Assembly (NCBI GenBank): GCA_030533445.1
Contig: JARPUW010000314.1
Location: 35,659 to 99,658 of the forward strand
Length of the DNA stretch: 64,000 nucleotides
Source of the DNA: Cyprinodon diabolis
Taxonomy: Eukaryota; Chordata; Actinopteri; Cyprinodontiformes; Cyprinodontidae
Reading direction: 5' to 3'
A program made the translations under genes and the position numbers. The notes under the pieces are model-generated. The model searched no databases and had not been told where the DNA came from. It worked only from the letters and a program-made list of their open reading frames with translations. Of the stretch, positions 45,170-58,153 are shown one piece after another. How positions within the stretch are numbered: the stretch's first letter is position 1; each line of letters begins with the position of its first letter.

Positions 45170-48100
45170 GTGGGTCCAGAGATTTCAGTCTACAAACTGA
45201 CCAAAAATGGTGACTCTAGCTATAAATATGTGGCCGTGAGGGCGAGTTTAAAATGTTTTTTTTGTGTTTAAAAAACGCCTGCCTCACACTCTAGCTTTTC
45301 AGTTGCTCCACTCTAGCAGGCTGGATTTTGCTAAAACTTTGTGGCGCTTGAGGTCTGATTATACAAAAACCGTAGCAGTTATCAACATACCGTCTTCAGT
45401 TTTAAATAGACGAAGGATTTATCTACAAACTGAGCTTCAAACTGTTTTTCTAGGTGAATGTATGGCGACACAGTGAAGTGCTGTTTTTTATGCTTTTTTT
45501 TTCCTCTCCCCATTCATTTCCTATGGGATTTTTTTGCGACGTTTTCGCTAATAATTCGCAAACCTTCGGACTAATGAGAAAGTTTTATACAAGCACACAT
45601 CACCCCATTGGTCCCGACGCGTGTGCCAACTTTGGGCCCGATCCGCCAAACCGTGCGGGACTAGTTACGCGCCGAAGTTTTGGGTATACGGGAGAATTAT
45701 AATAATAATAATAATACGCGGAATAAATATGTGCAATAGTAGTAGGTGGGCCATGCCTTCGGCATGTGGCCCCCCAATAATAATAATACGCGGAATAAAT
45801 ATGTGCAATAGTAGTAGGTGGGCCATGCCTTCGGCATGTGGCCCCCCAATAATACGCGGAATAAATATGTGCAATAGTAGTAGGTGGGCCATGCCTTCGG
45901 CATGTGGCCCCCCAACTAGAAAATTTCTAAAGAAATTTTGAGGGGGGCCACCTACTGCCCGTCTGGGGAACCGGGCCAATACGGCCCTGGCAAGTGACGT
46001 CGGGGCTCCCCAGACCAACTGCTTACGCCTTTGAGGGCTGCTGAGGGAAGGAAAGAGGGCAAGTTCATGGGCAAAGAGAGCTGTGTGCCACTTGTGCTGA
46101 AATCTGGGAAATAGACGTGCACAGCGTATGATGCACAAGGGTAATATGGGTTGTCCATATTGAAACACAGTGGGTAAAGCCCAGTTGGCGGGCTTCGCCC
46201 GCCTGCTAGGAGCCTTCTCAGTGAAGAAAAAAATCACCAATGGCGGGCTCTGCCCGCCTTCTAAGAGCCATTGCAGTGATGAAATCACCAATGGCGGGCT
46301 CCGCCCGCCTGCTAAGAGCCATTGCAGTGATGTAATCACCTTTGGCGGGCTCCGCCCGCCTGTTACCATTGGCGGGCTCCGCCCGCCTTCTAAGAGCCAT
46401 TGCAGTGATGAAATCACCAATGGCAATGAGCAATATGCCAGAATGTATGAGTGTGTATAAGGAAGAGGCTTTTATTCTGTAGAGTCCTTGTAGTCTTATT
46501 TTGAAAGTCTATCATGAATGTGCATCAAAAGATGGGTCACGCCCAGCAGTGATATAGAATCCATTTCCAAATGTTAAATCACTGGTTTTCCATGTTATTA
46601 GGTGAATAGTTGCTGTATTACAGAGTAAATGGGAGACTTTTATTGTGAAATTTGCTCTGGGGTGTGTTTTGAAAAGGTCACTAGAGTCTAATAAAAACAA
46701 CCTGGAAGAGTTTGGGTCATAATGTTGAGCCATTTGCATCAATTAATGCATTACTATAATCTAGAGGCTTTTATTTTGTAGGGTCCCTGGAGTCTTATTT
46801 TGAAAGTCCAACAGAGTTGTGTTTATAGAAAATGTTCAGACCCGTCAATGATAGTTGATTACTTTCCAATCGTTAAATCACTCTTTTTCCATGTTATTAG
46901 GGCAGTAGATGAAGCGGAAATGGGAGGCTTTTATTTTGAAATTTGCTATAGGGTGTGTTTTAAACAGTCTCCTAGAGTCTATTCTCTAAAACGGGGTTGA
47001 GTTTGGGTCATAATGTTGAGCCATATAGGGCAATAAATATATGTAAAAAATATAGAGGCTTTTATTTTGTAGGGTCCCTGGAGTCTTATTTTGAAAGTCT
47101 ATCAGTGCTGAGTGGCAAGGGAAGTGTCATGGACAGCAGTCATATAGTATCCATTTCCCAATGTTAAATCAGTCCTTTCACCCTCCATTAGATTAATATG
47201 TGCTGTTTAAAACAGCAGAGGTAAAATCTGTTTGAAGCTTGGTAACCTTGACAACGCTTAACGAGCCTCTCACTGACACAGACAACAGCTGCACTCACTA
47301 TTGGTTTCTTCTTCCCAGGCTTTTTTGTATGGGAAGAACGGCACCGAACAAACGACTACTGATCAAAAACCATATGAGTTATTCAAAAAACATTTTCACC
47401 ATGAGCATCAGCAATCCTTCGACTCCAACTATACCAACTTTGGTGTATGTGTGTCATTCAGAAAAATATTTATGACGACTTGAAAACACATAGTCTGATT
47501 CGTTTCTCTCCCATCTTCAGCTCAAAAAGAATGGAGAAAGGCTGAAACTCATCGACTTTAGGTTGGTCTGGAGGGTTTTTAAGGAAAAGTATTAATCCTA
47601 CCGTAATTCCGAAGACATTGTGTGAGTCCAGAGGTTTCAGTCTACAAACTGACCAAAAATGGTGACTGTAGCTCCAAATATGTGGCCGTGAGGGCGAGAA
47701 TAAGATGTTTGATCTTAAAAAAATGGCCGCCTCACACTAAGATTTCAGCAGCTGCACTCTAGCAGGCTGCTGCAGAAGCTAACTGTCAGCTAGCTTCCAG
47801 GTGCTTACCCTCCGAACAAACGACTGCTGAGCAAAAACCGTAAAAGATATCTGAAAAATTCTTTCAGTGAAAGCAACATCTATCCTTTGTCTCAGACTGG
47901 GGTAACCTTCATGTCTGTAGGTCTTTCACAACCCAAAACGAAGCACAAACAAAATGGTTGGCCCACCTGCTCCTCCCTTTGTTTGAACTGCAGGACCTCA
48001 CTCTCACTCACCTTTTAGCTGCTAAAGCACCCCTCCGAACAAACGACTGCTGAGTAAAAACCGTAAAAGGTGTCTGAAAAATTCTTTTTATCTAAGCGAC

Positions 48101-48547
48101 AGCTATATCTTGTCTTCAATTGGAGTAACTTTCATGGCTGTAGGTCATCTACAAACTGAATGGGAAGAGAAAGAAAAAGAAAAAACGTTTCATCACACCT
48201 AAGCTTCTAATTGAACTAGCTGCAGCAGGTCACTGTCACTCAGCTTTCAGGTGCTTAAAATGTCATCCGAACAAACGACTGCTGAGCAAAAACCGTATGA
48301 GTTATTCAAAAAATTTTTTCACCGTGAGCGTCAGACATCCTTCGACTCCAACTATGCCAACTTTGGTGTATGTGTGTCATTCAGAAAAATATTTATGACG
48401 AGTTTAAAACACATAGTCGGATTCGTTTTTCTCCCCTCTTCTGCTCCAAAACCAATGAAAAACGGCTCTGATTTTCATCGACTTTAGGTCGGTCTGGAGG
48501 GTTTTTAAGGAAAAGTATTAATCCTACCGTAATTCCGAAGATATTGT
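45170..48547. repeat. Macrosatellite unit U15 (3378 bp, A type, 3 boxes, 5 hairpins)
   Basis: Longest unit: three boxes (45698-45913) plus the full five hairpins (46187-46402). It has the extra T near 45257 and a GAGCCTTCTC variant near 46210. A CpG to CpA change lies at 47372. It contains the longest stop-free stretch in the window (minus strand, 45665-46426), explained by in-register repeats. Confidence 0.95.
45698..45913. repeat. AAT run plus three hairpin boxes (U15)
   Basis: Same three-box arrangement as U12 with one extra AAT triplet at the start. Confidence 0.9.
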
Positions 48548-51500
48548 GTGGGTCCAGAGATTTCAGTCTACAAACTGACCAAAAATGGTGACTCTAGCTA
48601 TAAATATGTGGCCGTGAGGGCGAGTTTAAAATGTTTTTTTGTGTTTAAAAAACGCCTGCCTCACACTCTAGCTTTTCAGTTGCTCCACTCTAGCAGGCTG
48701 GATTTTGCTAAAACTTTGTGGCGCTTGAGGTCTGATTATACAAAAACCGTAGCAGTTATCAACATACCGTCTTCAGTTTTAAATAGACGAAGGATTTATC
48801 TACAAACTGAGCTTCAAACTGTTTTTCTAGGTGAATGTATGCCGACACAGTGAAGTGCTGTTTTTTATGCTTTTTTTTTCCTCTCCCCATTCATTTCCTA
48901 TGGGATTTTTTTGCGACGTTTTCGCTAATAATTCGCAAACCTTCGGACTAATGAGAAAGTTTTATACAAGCACACATCACCCCATTGGTCCCGACGCGTG
49001 TGCCAACTTTGGGCCCGATCCGCCAAACCGTGCGGGACTAGTTACGCGCCGAAGTTTTGGGTATACGGGAGAATTATAATAACTAGAAAATTTCTAAAGA
49101 AATTTTGAGGGGGGCCACCTACTGCCCGTCTTGGGAACCGGGCCAATACGGCCCTGGCAAGTGACGTCGGGGCTCCCCAGACCAACTGCTTACGCCTTTG
49201 AGGGCTGCTGAGGGAAGGAAAGAGGGCAAGTTCATGGGCAAAGAGAGCTGTGTGCCACTTGTGCTGACATCTGGGAAATAGACGTGCACAGCGTATGATG
49301 CACAAGGGTAATATGGGTTGTCCATATTGAAACACAGTGGGTAAAGCCCAGTTGGCGGGCTTCGCCCGCCTGCTAGGAGCCATCTCAGTGAAGAAAAAAA
49401 TCACCAATGGCGGGCTCTGCCCGCCTTCTAAGAGCCATTGCAGTGATGAAATCACCAATGGCGGGCTCCGCCCGCCTGCTAAGAGCCATTGCAGTGATGT
49501 AATCACCTTTGGCGGGCTCCGCCCGCCTGTTACCATTGGCGGGCTCCGCCCGCCTTCTAAGAGCCATTGCAGTGATGAAATCACCAATGGCAATGAGCAA
49601 TATGCCAGAATGTATGAGTGTGTATAAGGAAGAGGCTTTTATTCTGTAGAGTCCTTGTAGTCTTATTTTGAAAGTCTATCATGAATGTGCATCAAAAGAT
49701 GGGTCACGCCCAGCAGTGATATAGAATCCATTTCCAAATGTTAAATCACTGGTTTTCCATGTTATTAGGTAAATAGTTGCTGTATTACAGAGTAAATGGG
49801 AGACTTTTATTGTGAAATTTGCTCTGGGGTGTGTTTTGAAAAGGTCACTAGAGTCTAATAAAAACAACCTGGAAGAGTTTGGGTCATAATGTTGAGCCAT
49901 TTGCATCAATTAATGCATTAGTATAATCTAGAGGCTTTTATTTTGTAGGGTCGCTGGAGTCTTATTTTGAAAGTCCAACAGAGTTGTGTTTATAGAAAAT
50001 GTTCAGACCCGTCAATGATAGTTGATTACTTTCCAATCGTTAAATCACTCTTTTTCCATGTTATTAGGGCAGTAGATGAAGCGGAAATGGGAGGCTTTTA
50101 TTTTGAAATTTGCTATAGGGTGTGTTTTAAACAGTCTCCTAGAGTCTATTCTCTAAAACGGGGTTGAGTTTGGGTCATAATGTTGAGCCATATAGGGCAA
50201 TAAATATATGTAAAAAATATAGAGGCTTTTATTTTGTAGGGTCCCTGGAGTCTTATTTTGAAAGTCTATCAGTGCTGAGTGGCAAGGGAAGTGTCATGGA
50301 CAGCAGTCATATAGTATCCATTTCCCAATGTTAAATCAGTCCTTTCACCCTCCATTAGATTAATATGTGCTGTTTAAAACAGCAGAGGTAAAATCTGTTT
50401 GAAGCTTGGTAACCTTGACAACGCTTAACGAGCCTCTCACTGACACAGACAACAGCTGCACTCACTATTGGTTTCTTCTTCCCAGGCTTTTTTGTATGGG
50501 AAGAACGGCACCGAACAAACGACTACTGATCAAAAACCGTATGAGTTATTCAAAAAACATTTTCACCATGAGCATCAGCAATCCTTCGACTCCAACTATA
50601 CCAACTTTGGTGTATGTGTGTCATTCAGAAAAATATTTATGACGAGTTGAAAACACATAGTCTGATTCGTTTCTCTCCCATCTTCAGCTCAAAAAGAATA
50701 GAGAAAGGCTGAAACTCTCATCGACTTTAGGTTGGTCTGGAGGGTTTTTAAGGAAAAGTATTAATCCTACCGTAATTCCGAAGACATTGTGTGAGTCCAG
50801 AGGTTTCAGTCTACAAACTGACCAAAAATGGTGACTGTAGCTCCAAATATGTGGCCGTGAGGGCGAGAATAAGATGTTTGATCTGAAAAAAATGGCCGCC
50901 TCACACTAAGATTTCAGCAGCTGCACTCTAGCAGGCTGCTGCAGAAGCTAACTGTCAGCTAGCTTCCAGGTGCTTACCCTCCGAACAAACGACTGCTGAG
51001 CAAAAACCGTAAAAGATATCTGAAAAATTCTTTCAGTGAAAGCAACATCTATCCTTTGTCTCAGACTGGGGTAACCTTCATGTCTGTAGGTCTTTCACAA
51101 CCCAAAACGAAGCACAAACAAAATGGTTGGCCCACCTGCTCCTCCCTTTCTTTTAACTGCAGGACCTCACTCTCACTCACCTTTTAGCTGCTAAAGCACC
51201 CCTCCGAACAAACGACTGCTGAGTAAAAACCGTAAAAGGTATCTGAAAAATTCTTTTTATCTAAGCGACAGCTATATCTTGTCTTCGATTGGAGTAACTT
51301 TCATGGCTGTAGGTCATCTACAAACTGAATGGGAAGAGAAAGAAAAAGAAAAAACGTTTCATCACACCTAAGCTTCTAATTGAGCTAGCTGCAGCAGGTC
51401 ACTGTCACTCAGCTTTCAGGTGCTTAAAATGTCCTCCGAACAAACGACTGCTGAGCAAAAACCGTATGAGTTATTCAAAAAATTTTTTCACCGTGAGCGT

Positions 51501-51716
51501 CAGTCATCCTTCGACTCCAACTATGCCAACTTTGGTGTATGTGTGTCATTCAGAAAAATATTTATGACGAGTTTAAAACACATAGTCTGATTCGTTTTTC
51601 TCCCCTCTTCTGCTCCAAAACCAATGAAAAACGGCTCTGATTTTCATCGACTTTAGGTCGGTCTGGAGGGTTTTTAAGGAAAAGTATTAATCCTACCGTA
51701 ATTCCGAAGATATTGT
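48548..51716. repeat. Macrosatellite unit U16 (3169 bp, A type, 0 boxes, 5 hairpins)
   Basis: Boxless, hairpins at 49354-49569. TTGGGAACCGGG and GACATCTGGG variants near 49131 and 49266 match U1. TAGGGTCGCTGG near 49945, otherwise a V marker, is present without the other V markers, pointing to a short conversion patch. Confidence 0.95.
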
Positions 51717-54700
51717 GTGGGTCCAGAGATTTCAGTCTACAAACTGACCAAAAATGGTGACTCTAGCTATAAATATGTGGCCGTGAGGGCGAGTTTAAAA
51801 TGTTTTTTTGTGTTTAAAAAACGCCTGCCTCACACTCTAGCTTTTCAGTTGCTCCACTCTAGCAGGCTGGATTTTGCTAAAACTTTGTGGCGCTTGAGGT
51901 CTGATTATACAAAAACCGTAGCAGTTATCAACATACAGTCTTCAGTTTTAAATAGACGAAGGATTTATCTACAAACTGAGCTTCAAACTGTTTTTCTAGG
52001 TGAATGTATGCCGACACAGTGAAGTGCTGTTTTTTATGCTTTTTTTTTCCTCTCCCCATTCATTTCCTATGGGATTTTTTTGCGACGTTTTCGCTAATAA
52101 TTCGCAAACCTTCGGACTAATGAGAAAGTTTTATACAAGCACACATCACCCCATTGGTCCCGACGCGTGTGCCAACTTTGGGCCCGATCCGCCAAACCGT
52201 GCGGGACTAGTTACGCGCCGAAGTTTTGGGTATACGGGAGAATTATAATAATAACTAGAAAATTTCTAAAGAAATTTTGAGGGGGGCCACCTACTGCCCG
52301 TCTGGGGAACCGGGCCAATACGGCCCTGGCAAGTGATGTCGGGGCTCCCCAGACCAACTGCTTATGCCTTTGAGGGCTGCTGAGGGAAGGAAAGAGGGCT
52401 AGGTCATGGGCAAAGAGAGCTGTGTGCCACCTGTGCTGAAATCTGGGTAATAGACGTGCACAGCGTATGATGCACAAGGGTAATATGGGTTGTCCATATT
52501 GAACCGCAGTGGGTAAAGCTCAGTTGGTGGGCTCCGCCCGCCTGCTAGGAGCCCTTGCAGCGATGAAAAAAATCCCCAATGGCGGGCATTGCCCGCCTGC
52601 TAAGAGCCATTGCAGTGATGAAATCACCAATGGCGGGCTCCGCCCGCCTGCTAGGAGCCATTGCAGTGATGAAAAAAATCACCATTGGCGGGCTCCGCCC
52701 GCCTCCTAACAGCCATTGCAGTGATGAAATCACCAATGGCGGGCTCCGCCCGCCTTCTAAGAGCCATTGCAGTGATGAAATTACAAATGGCTATAAGCAA
52801 TATGCCAGAATGTATGAGTGTGTATAAGGAAGAGGCTTTTATTTTGTAGAGTCCCTGTAGTCTTATTTTGAAAGTCTATCATGGAAGTGCATCTATAGAT
52901 GGGTCATGCCCAGCAGTGATATAGAATCCATTTCCAAATGTTAAATCACTGGTTTTCCATGTTATTAGGTGAATAGTTCCTGTATTACAGAGTAAATGGG
53001 GGACTTTTATTGTGAAATTTGCTCTGGGGTGTGTTTTGAAAAGGTCACTAGAGTCTAATAAAAACAACCTGGAAGAGTTTGGGTCATAATGTTGAGCCAT
53101 TTGCATCAATTAATGCATTAGTATAATCTAGAGGCTTTTATTTTGTAGGGTCCCTGGAGTCTTATTTTGAAAGTCCAACAGAGTTGTGTTTAGAGAAAAT
53201 GTTCAGACCCATCAATGATAGTTGATGACTTTCCAATCGTTAAATCACTCTTTTTCCATTTTATTAGGGCAGTAGATGAAGCGGAAATGGGAGGCTTTTA
53301 TTTTGAAATTTGCCATAGGGTGTGTTTTAAACAGTCTCCTAGAGTCTATTCTCTAAAATGGGGTTGAGTTTGGGTCATAATGTTGAGCCATATAGGGCAA
53401 TAAATATATGTAAAAAATATAGAGGCTTTTATTTTGAAGGGTCCCTGGAGTCTTATTTTGAAAGTCTATCAGTGCTGAGTGGCAAGGGAAGTGTCATGGA
53501 CGGCAGTCATATAGTATCCATTTCCCAATGTTAAATCAGTGCTTTCACCCTCCATTAGATTAATATGTGCTGTTTAAAACAGCAGAGGTAAAATCTGTTT
53601 GAAGCTTGGTAACCTTGACAACGCTTAACGAGCCTCTCACTGACACAGACAACAGCTGCACTCACTATTGGTTTCTTCTTCCCAGGCTTTTTTGTATGGG
53701 AAGAACGGCACCGAACAAACGACTACTGATCAAAAACCGTATGAGTTATTCAAAAAACATTTTCACCATGAGCATCAGCAATCCTTCGACTCCAACTATA
53801 CCAACTTTGGTGTATGTGTGTCATTCAGAAAAATATTTATGACGAGTTGAAAACACATAGTCTGATTCGTTTTTCTCCCATCTTCAGCTCAAAAAGAATG
53901 GAGAAAGGCTGAAACTCTCATCCACTTTAGGTTGGTCTGGAGGGTTTTTAAGGCAAAGTATTAATCCTACCGTAATTCCGAAGACATTGTGTGAGTCCAG
54001 AGGTTTCAGTCTACAAACTGACCAAAAATGGTGACTGTAGCTCCAAATATGTGGCCGTGAGGGCGAGAATAAGATGTTTGATCTTAAAAAATGGCCGCCT
54101 CACACTAAGATTTCAGCAGCTGCACTCTAGCAGGCTGCTGCAGAAGCTAACTGTCAGCTAGCTTCCAGGTGCTTACCCTCCGAACAAACGACTGCTGAGC
54201 AAAAACCGTAAAAGATATCTGAAAAATTCTTTCAGTGAAAGCAACATCTATCCTTTGTCTCAGACTGGGGTAACCTTCATGTCTGTAGGTCTTTCACAAC
54301 CCAAAACGAAGCACAAACAAAATGGTTGGCCCACCTGCTCCTCCCTTTGTTTGAACTGCAGGACCTCACTCTCACTCACCTTTTAGCTGCTAAAGCACCC
54401 CTCCGAACAAACGACTGCTGAGTAAAAACCGTAAAAGGTATCTGAAAAATTCTTTTTATCTAAGCGACAGCTATATCTTGTCTTCAATTGGAGTAACTTT
54501 CATGGCTGTAGGTCATCTACAAACTGAATGGGAAGAGAAAGAAAAAGAAAAAACGTTTCATCACACCTAAGCTTCTAATTGAGCTAGCTGCAGCAGGTCA
54601 CTGTCACTCAGCTTTCAGGTGCTTAAAATGTCCTCCGAACAAACGACTGCTGAGCAAAAACCGTATGAGTTATTCAAAAAATTTTTTCACCGTGAGCGTC

Positions 54701-54915
54701 AGTCATCCTTCGACTCCAACTATGCCAACTTTGGTGTATGTGTGTCATTCAGAAAAATATTTATGACGAGTTTAAAACACATAGTCGGATTCGTTTTTCT
54801 CCCCTCTTCTGCTCCAAAACCAATGAAAAACGGCTCTGATTTTCATCGACTTTAGGTCGGTCTGGAGGGTTTTTAAGGAAAAGTATTAATCCTACCGTAA
54901 TTCCGAAGATATTGT
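51717..54915. repeat. Macrosatellite unit U17 (3199 bp, divergent V-like, 5 hairpins)
   Basis: V-like GC region (TTGGTGGGC start) with many private changes: CACCTGTGCTG, ATCTGGGTAATAG, a hairpin with loop ATT at 52588-52590, and ATGGCTATAAGC near 52788. Hairpins at 52526-52769. The R2/R3 part (about 53160-53560) carries a set of variants (GATGACTTTCC, CCATTTTATTAG, AAAATGGGG, ATTTTGAAGGG) shared only with U18. Confidence 0.95.
52526..52769. repeat. GC hairpin array, five hairpins, divergent V form (U17)
   Basis: Longest hairpin array in the window. It starts with GGTGGGC, contains a loop-ATT palindrome at 52581-52597, and has an extra hairpin followed by a GATGAAAAAAATCACC linker not seen in other units. 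Confidence 0.92.
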
Positions 54916-57900
54916 GTGGGTCCAGAGATTTCAGTCTACAAACTGACCAAAAATGGTGACTCTAGCTATAAATATGTGGCCGTGAGGGCGAGTTTAAAAT
55001 GTTTTTTTGTGTTTAAAAAACGCCTGCCTCACACTCTAGCTTTTCAGTTGCTCCACTCTAGCAGGCTGGATTTTGCTAAAACTTTGTGGCGCTTGAGGTC
55101 TGATTATACAAAAACCGTAGCAGTTATCAACATACCGTCTTCAGTTTTAAATAGACGAAGGATTTATCTACAAACTGAGCTTCAAACTGTTTTTCTAGGT
55201 GAATGTATGCCGACACAGTGAAGTGCTGTTTTTTATGCTTTTTTTTTCCTCTCCCCATTCATTTCCTATGGGATTTTTTTGCGACGTTTTCGCTAATAAT
55301 TCGCAAACCTTCGGACTAATGAGAAAGTTTTATACAAGCACACATCACCCCATTGGTCCCGACGCGTGTGCCAACTTTGGGCCCGATCCGCCAAACCGTG
55401 CGGGACTAGTTACGCGCCGAAGTTTTGGGTATACGGGAGAATTATAATAATAATAATACGCGGAATAAATATGTGCAATAGTAGTAGGTGGGCCATGCCT
55501 TCGGCATGTGGCCCCCCAATAACTAGAAAATTTCTAAAGAAATTTTGAGGGGGGCCACCTACTGCCCGTCTGGGGAACCGGGCCAAAACGGCCCTGGCAA
55601 GTGACGTCGGGGCTCCCCAGACCAACTGCTTACGCCTTTGAGGGCTGCTGAGGGAAGGAAAGAGGGCAAGTTCATGGGCAAAGAGAGCTGTGTGCCACTT
55701 GTGCTGAAATCTGGGAAATAGACGTGCACAGCGTATGATGCACAAGGGTAATATGGGTTGTCCATATTGAAACACAGTGGGTAAAGCCCAGTTGGCGGGC
55801 TTCGCCCGCCTGCTAGGAGCCATCTCAGTGAAGAAAAAAATCACCAATGGCGGGCTCTGCCCGCCTTCTAAGAGCCATTGCAGTGATGAAATCACCAATG
55901 GCGGGCTCCGCCCGCCTGCTAAGAGCCATTGCAGTGATGTAATCACCTTTGGCGGGCTCCGCCCGCCTGTTACCATTGGCGGGCTCCGCCCGCCTTCTAA
56001 GAGCCATTGCAGTGATGAAATCACCAATGGCAATGAGCAATATGCCAGAATGTATGAGTGTGTATAAGGAAGAGGCTTTTATTCTGTAGAGTCCTTGTAG
56101 TCTTATTTTGAAAGTCTATCATGAATGTGCATCAAAAGATGGGTCACGCCCAGCAGTGATATAGAATCCATTTCCAAATGTTAAATCACTGGTTTTCCAT
56201 GTTATTAGGTGAATAGTTGCTGTATTACAGAGTAAATGGGAGACTTTTATTGTGAAATTTGCTCTGGGGTGTGTTTTGAAAAGGTCACTAGAGTCTAATA
56301 AAAACAACCTGGAAGAGTTTGGGTCATAATGTTGAGCCATTTGCATCAATTAATGCATTAGTATAATCTAGAGGCTTTTATTTTGTAGGGTCCCTGGAGT
56401 CTTATTTTGAAAGTCCAACAGAGTTGTGTTTATAGAAAATGTTCAGACCCGTCAATGATAGTTGATGACTTTCCAATCGTTAAATCACTCTTTTTCCATT
56501 TTATTAGGGCAGTAGATGAAGCGGAAATGGGAGGCTTTTATTTTGAAATTTGCCATAGGGTGTGTTTTAAACAGTCTCCTAGAGTCTATTCTCTAAAATG
56601 GGGTTGAGTTTGGGTCATAATGTTGAGCCATATAGGGCAATAAATATATGTAAAAAATATAGAGGCTTTTATTTTGAAGGGTCCCTGGAGTCTTATTTTG
56701 AAAGTCTATCAGTGCTGAGTGGCAAGGGAAGTGTCATGGACGGCAGTCATATAGTATCCATTTCCCAATGTTAAATCAGTGCTTTCACCCTCCATTAGAT
56801 TAATATGTGCTGTTTAAAACAGCAGAGGTAAAATCTGTTTGAAGCTTGGTAACCTTGACAACGCTTAATGAGCCTCTCACTGACACAGACAACAGCTGCA
56901 CTCACTATTGGTTTCTTCTTCCCAGGCTTTTTTGTATGGGAAGAACGGCACCAAACAAACGACTGCTGAGCAAAAACCGTATGAGTTATTAAAAAAAAAA
57001 ATTTCACCATGAGCATCAGCAATCCTTCGACTCCAACTATACCAACTTTGGTGTATGTGTGTCATTCAGAACAATATTTATGACGACTTGAAAACACATA
57101 GTCTGATTCGTTTTTCTCCCATCTTCAGCTTAAAAAGAATGGAGAAAGGCTGAAACTCATCGACTTTAGGTTGGTCTGGAGGGTTTTTAAGGAAAAGTAT
57201 TAATCCTACCGTAATTCCGAAGACATTGTGTGAGTCCAGAGGTTTCAGTCTACAAACTGACCAAAAATGGTGACTGTAGCTCCAAATATGTGGCCGTGAG
57301 GGCGAGAATAAGATGTTTGATCTTAAAAAAATGGCCGCCTCACACTAAGATTTCAGCAGCTGCACTCTAGCAGGCTGCTGCAGAAGCTAACTGTCAGCTA
57401 GCTTCCAGGTGCTTACCCTCCGAACAAACGACTGCTGAGCAAAAACCGTAAAAGGTATCTGAAAAATTCTTTCAGTGAAAGCAACATCTATCCTTTGTCT
57501 CAGACTGGGGTAACCTTCATGTCTGTAGGTCTTTCACAACCCAAAACGAAGCAAAAACAAAATGGTTGGCCCACCTGCTCCTCCCTTTCTTTTAACTGCA
57601 GGACCTCACTCTCACTCACCTTTCAGCTGCTAAAGCACCCCTCTGAACAAACGACTGCTGAGTAAAAACCATAAAAGGTATCTCAAAAATTATTTTTATC
57701 TAAGCGACAGCTATATCTTGTCTTCAATTGGAGTAACTTTCATGGCTGTAGGTCATCTACAACCTGAATGGGAAGAGAAAGAAAAAGAAAAAACGTTTCG
57801 TCACACATGAGCTTCTAATTGAGCTAGCTGCAGCAGGTCACTCACCCAGCTTTGAGGTGCTTAAAATGTCCTCCGAACAAACGACTGCTGAGCAAAAACC

Positions 57901-58153
57901 GTATGAGTTATTCAAAAAATTCTTTCACCGTGAGCGTCAGCCATCCTTCGACTCCAACTATGCCAACTTTGGTGTATGTGTGTCATTCAGAAAAATATTT
58001 ATGACGACTTGAAAACACATAGTCTGATTCGTTTTTCTCCCCTCTTCTGCTCCAAAACCAATGAAAAACTGCTCTGATTTTCATCGACTTTAGGTCGGTC
58101 TGGAGGGTTTTTAAGGAAAAGTATTAATCTTACCGTAATTCCGAAGATATTGT
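54916..58153. repeat. Macrosatellite unit U18 (3238 bp, A type, 1 box, 5 hairpins, divergent 3' half)
   Basis: One box (55443-55517) with an extra AAT after it. Hairpins at 55794-56009. The GGGCC/GGCCC hairpin has loop AAAAC. The 3' half is the most divergent stretch of the window: an 11-A run near 56991, GACTGCTGAGC instead of GACTACTGATC near 56960, CCTCTGAAC near 57641, and ACACATGAGC near 57803. Confidence 0.95.
55443..55517. repeat. AAT run plus one hairpin box (U18)
   Basis: A single box followed by AATAACTAG instead of AACTAG, so the box is flanked by AAT on both sides. Confidence 0.9.
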
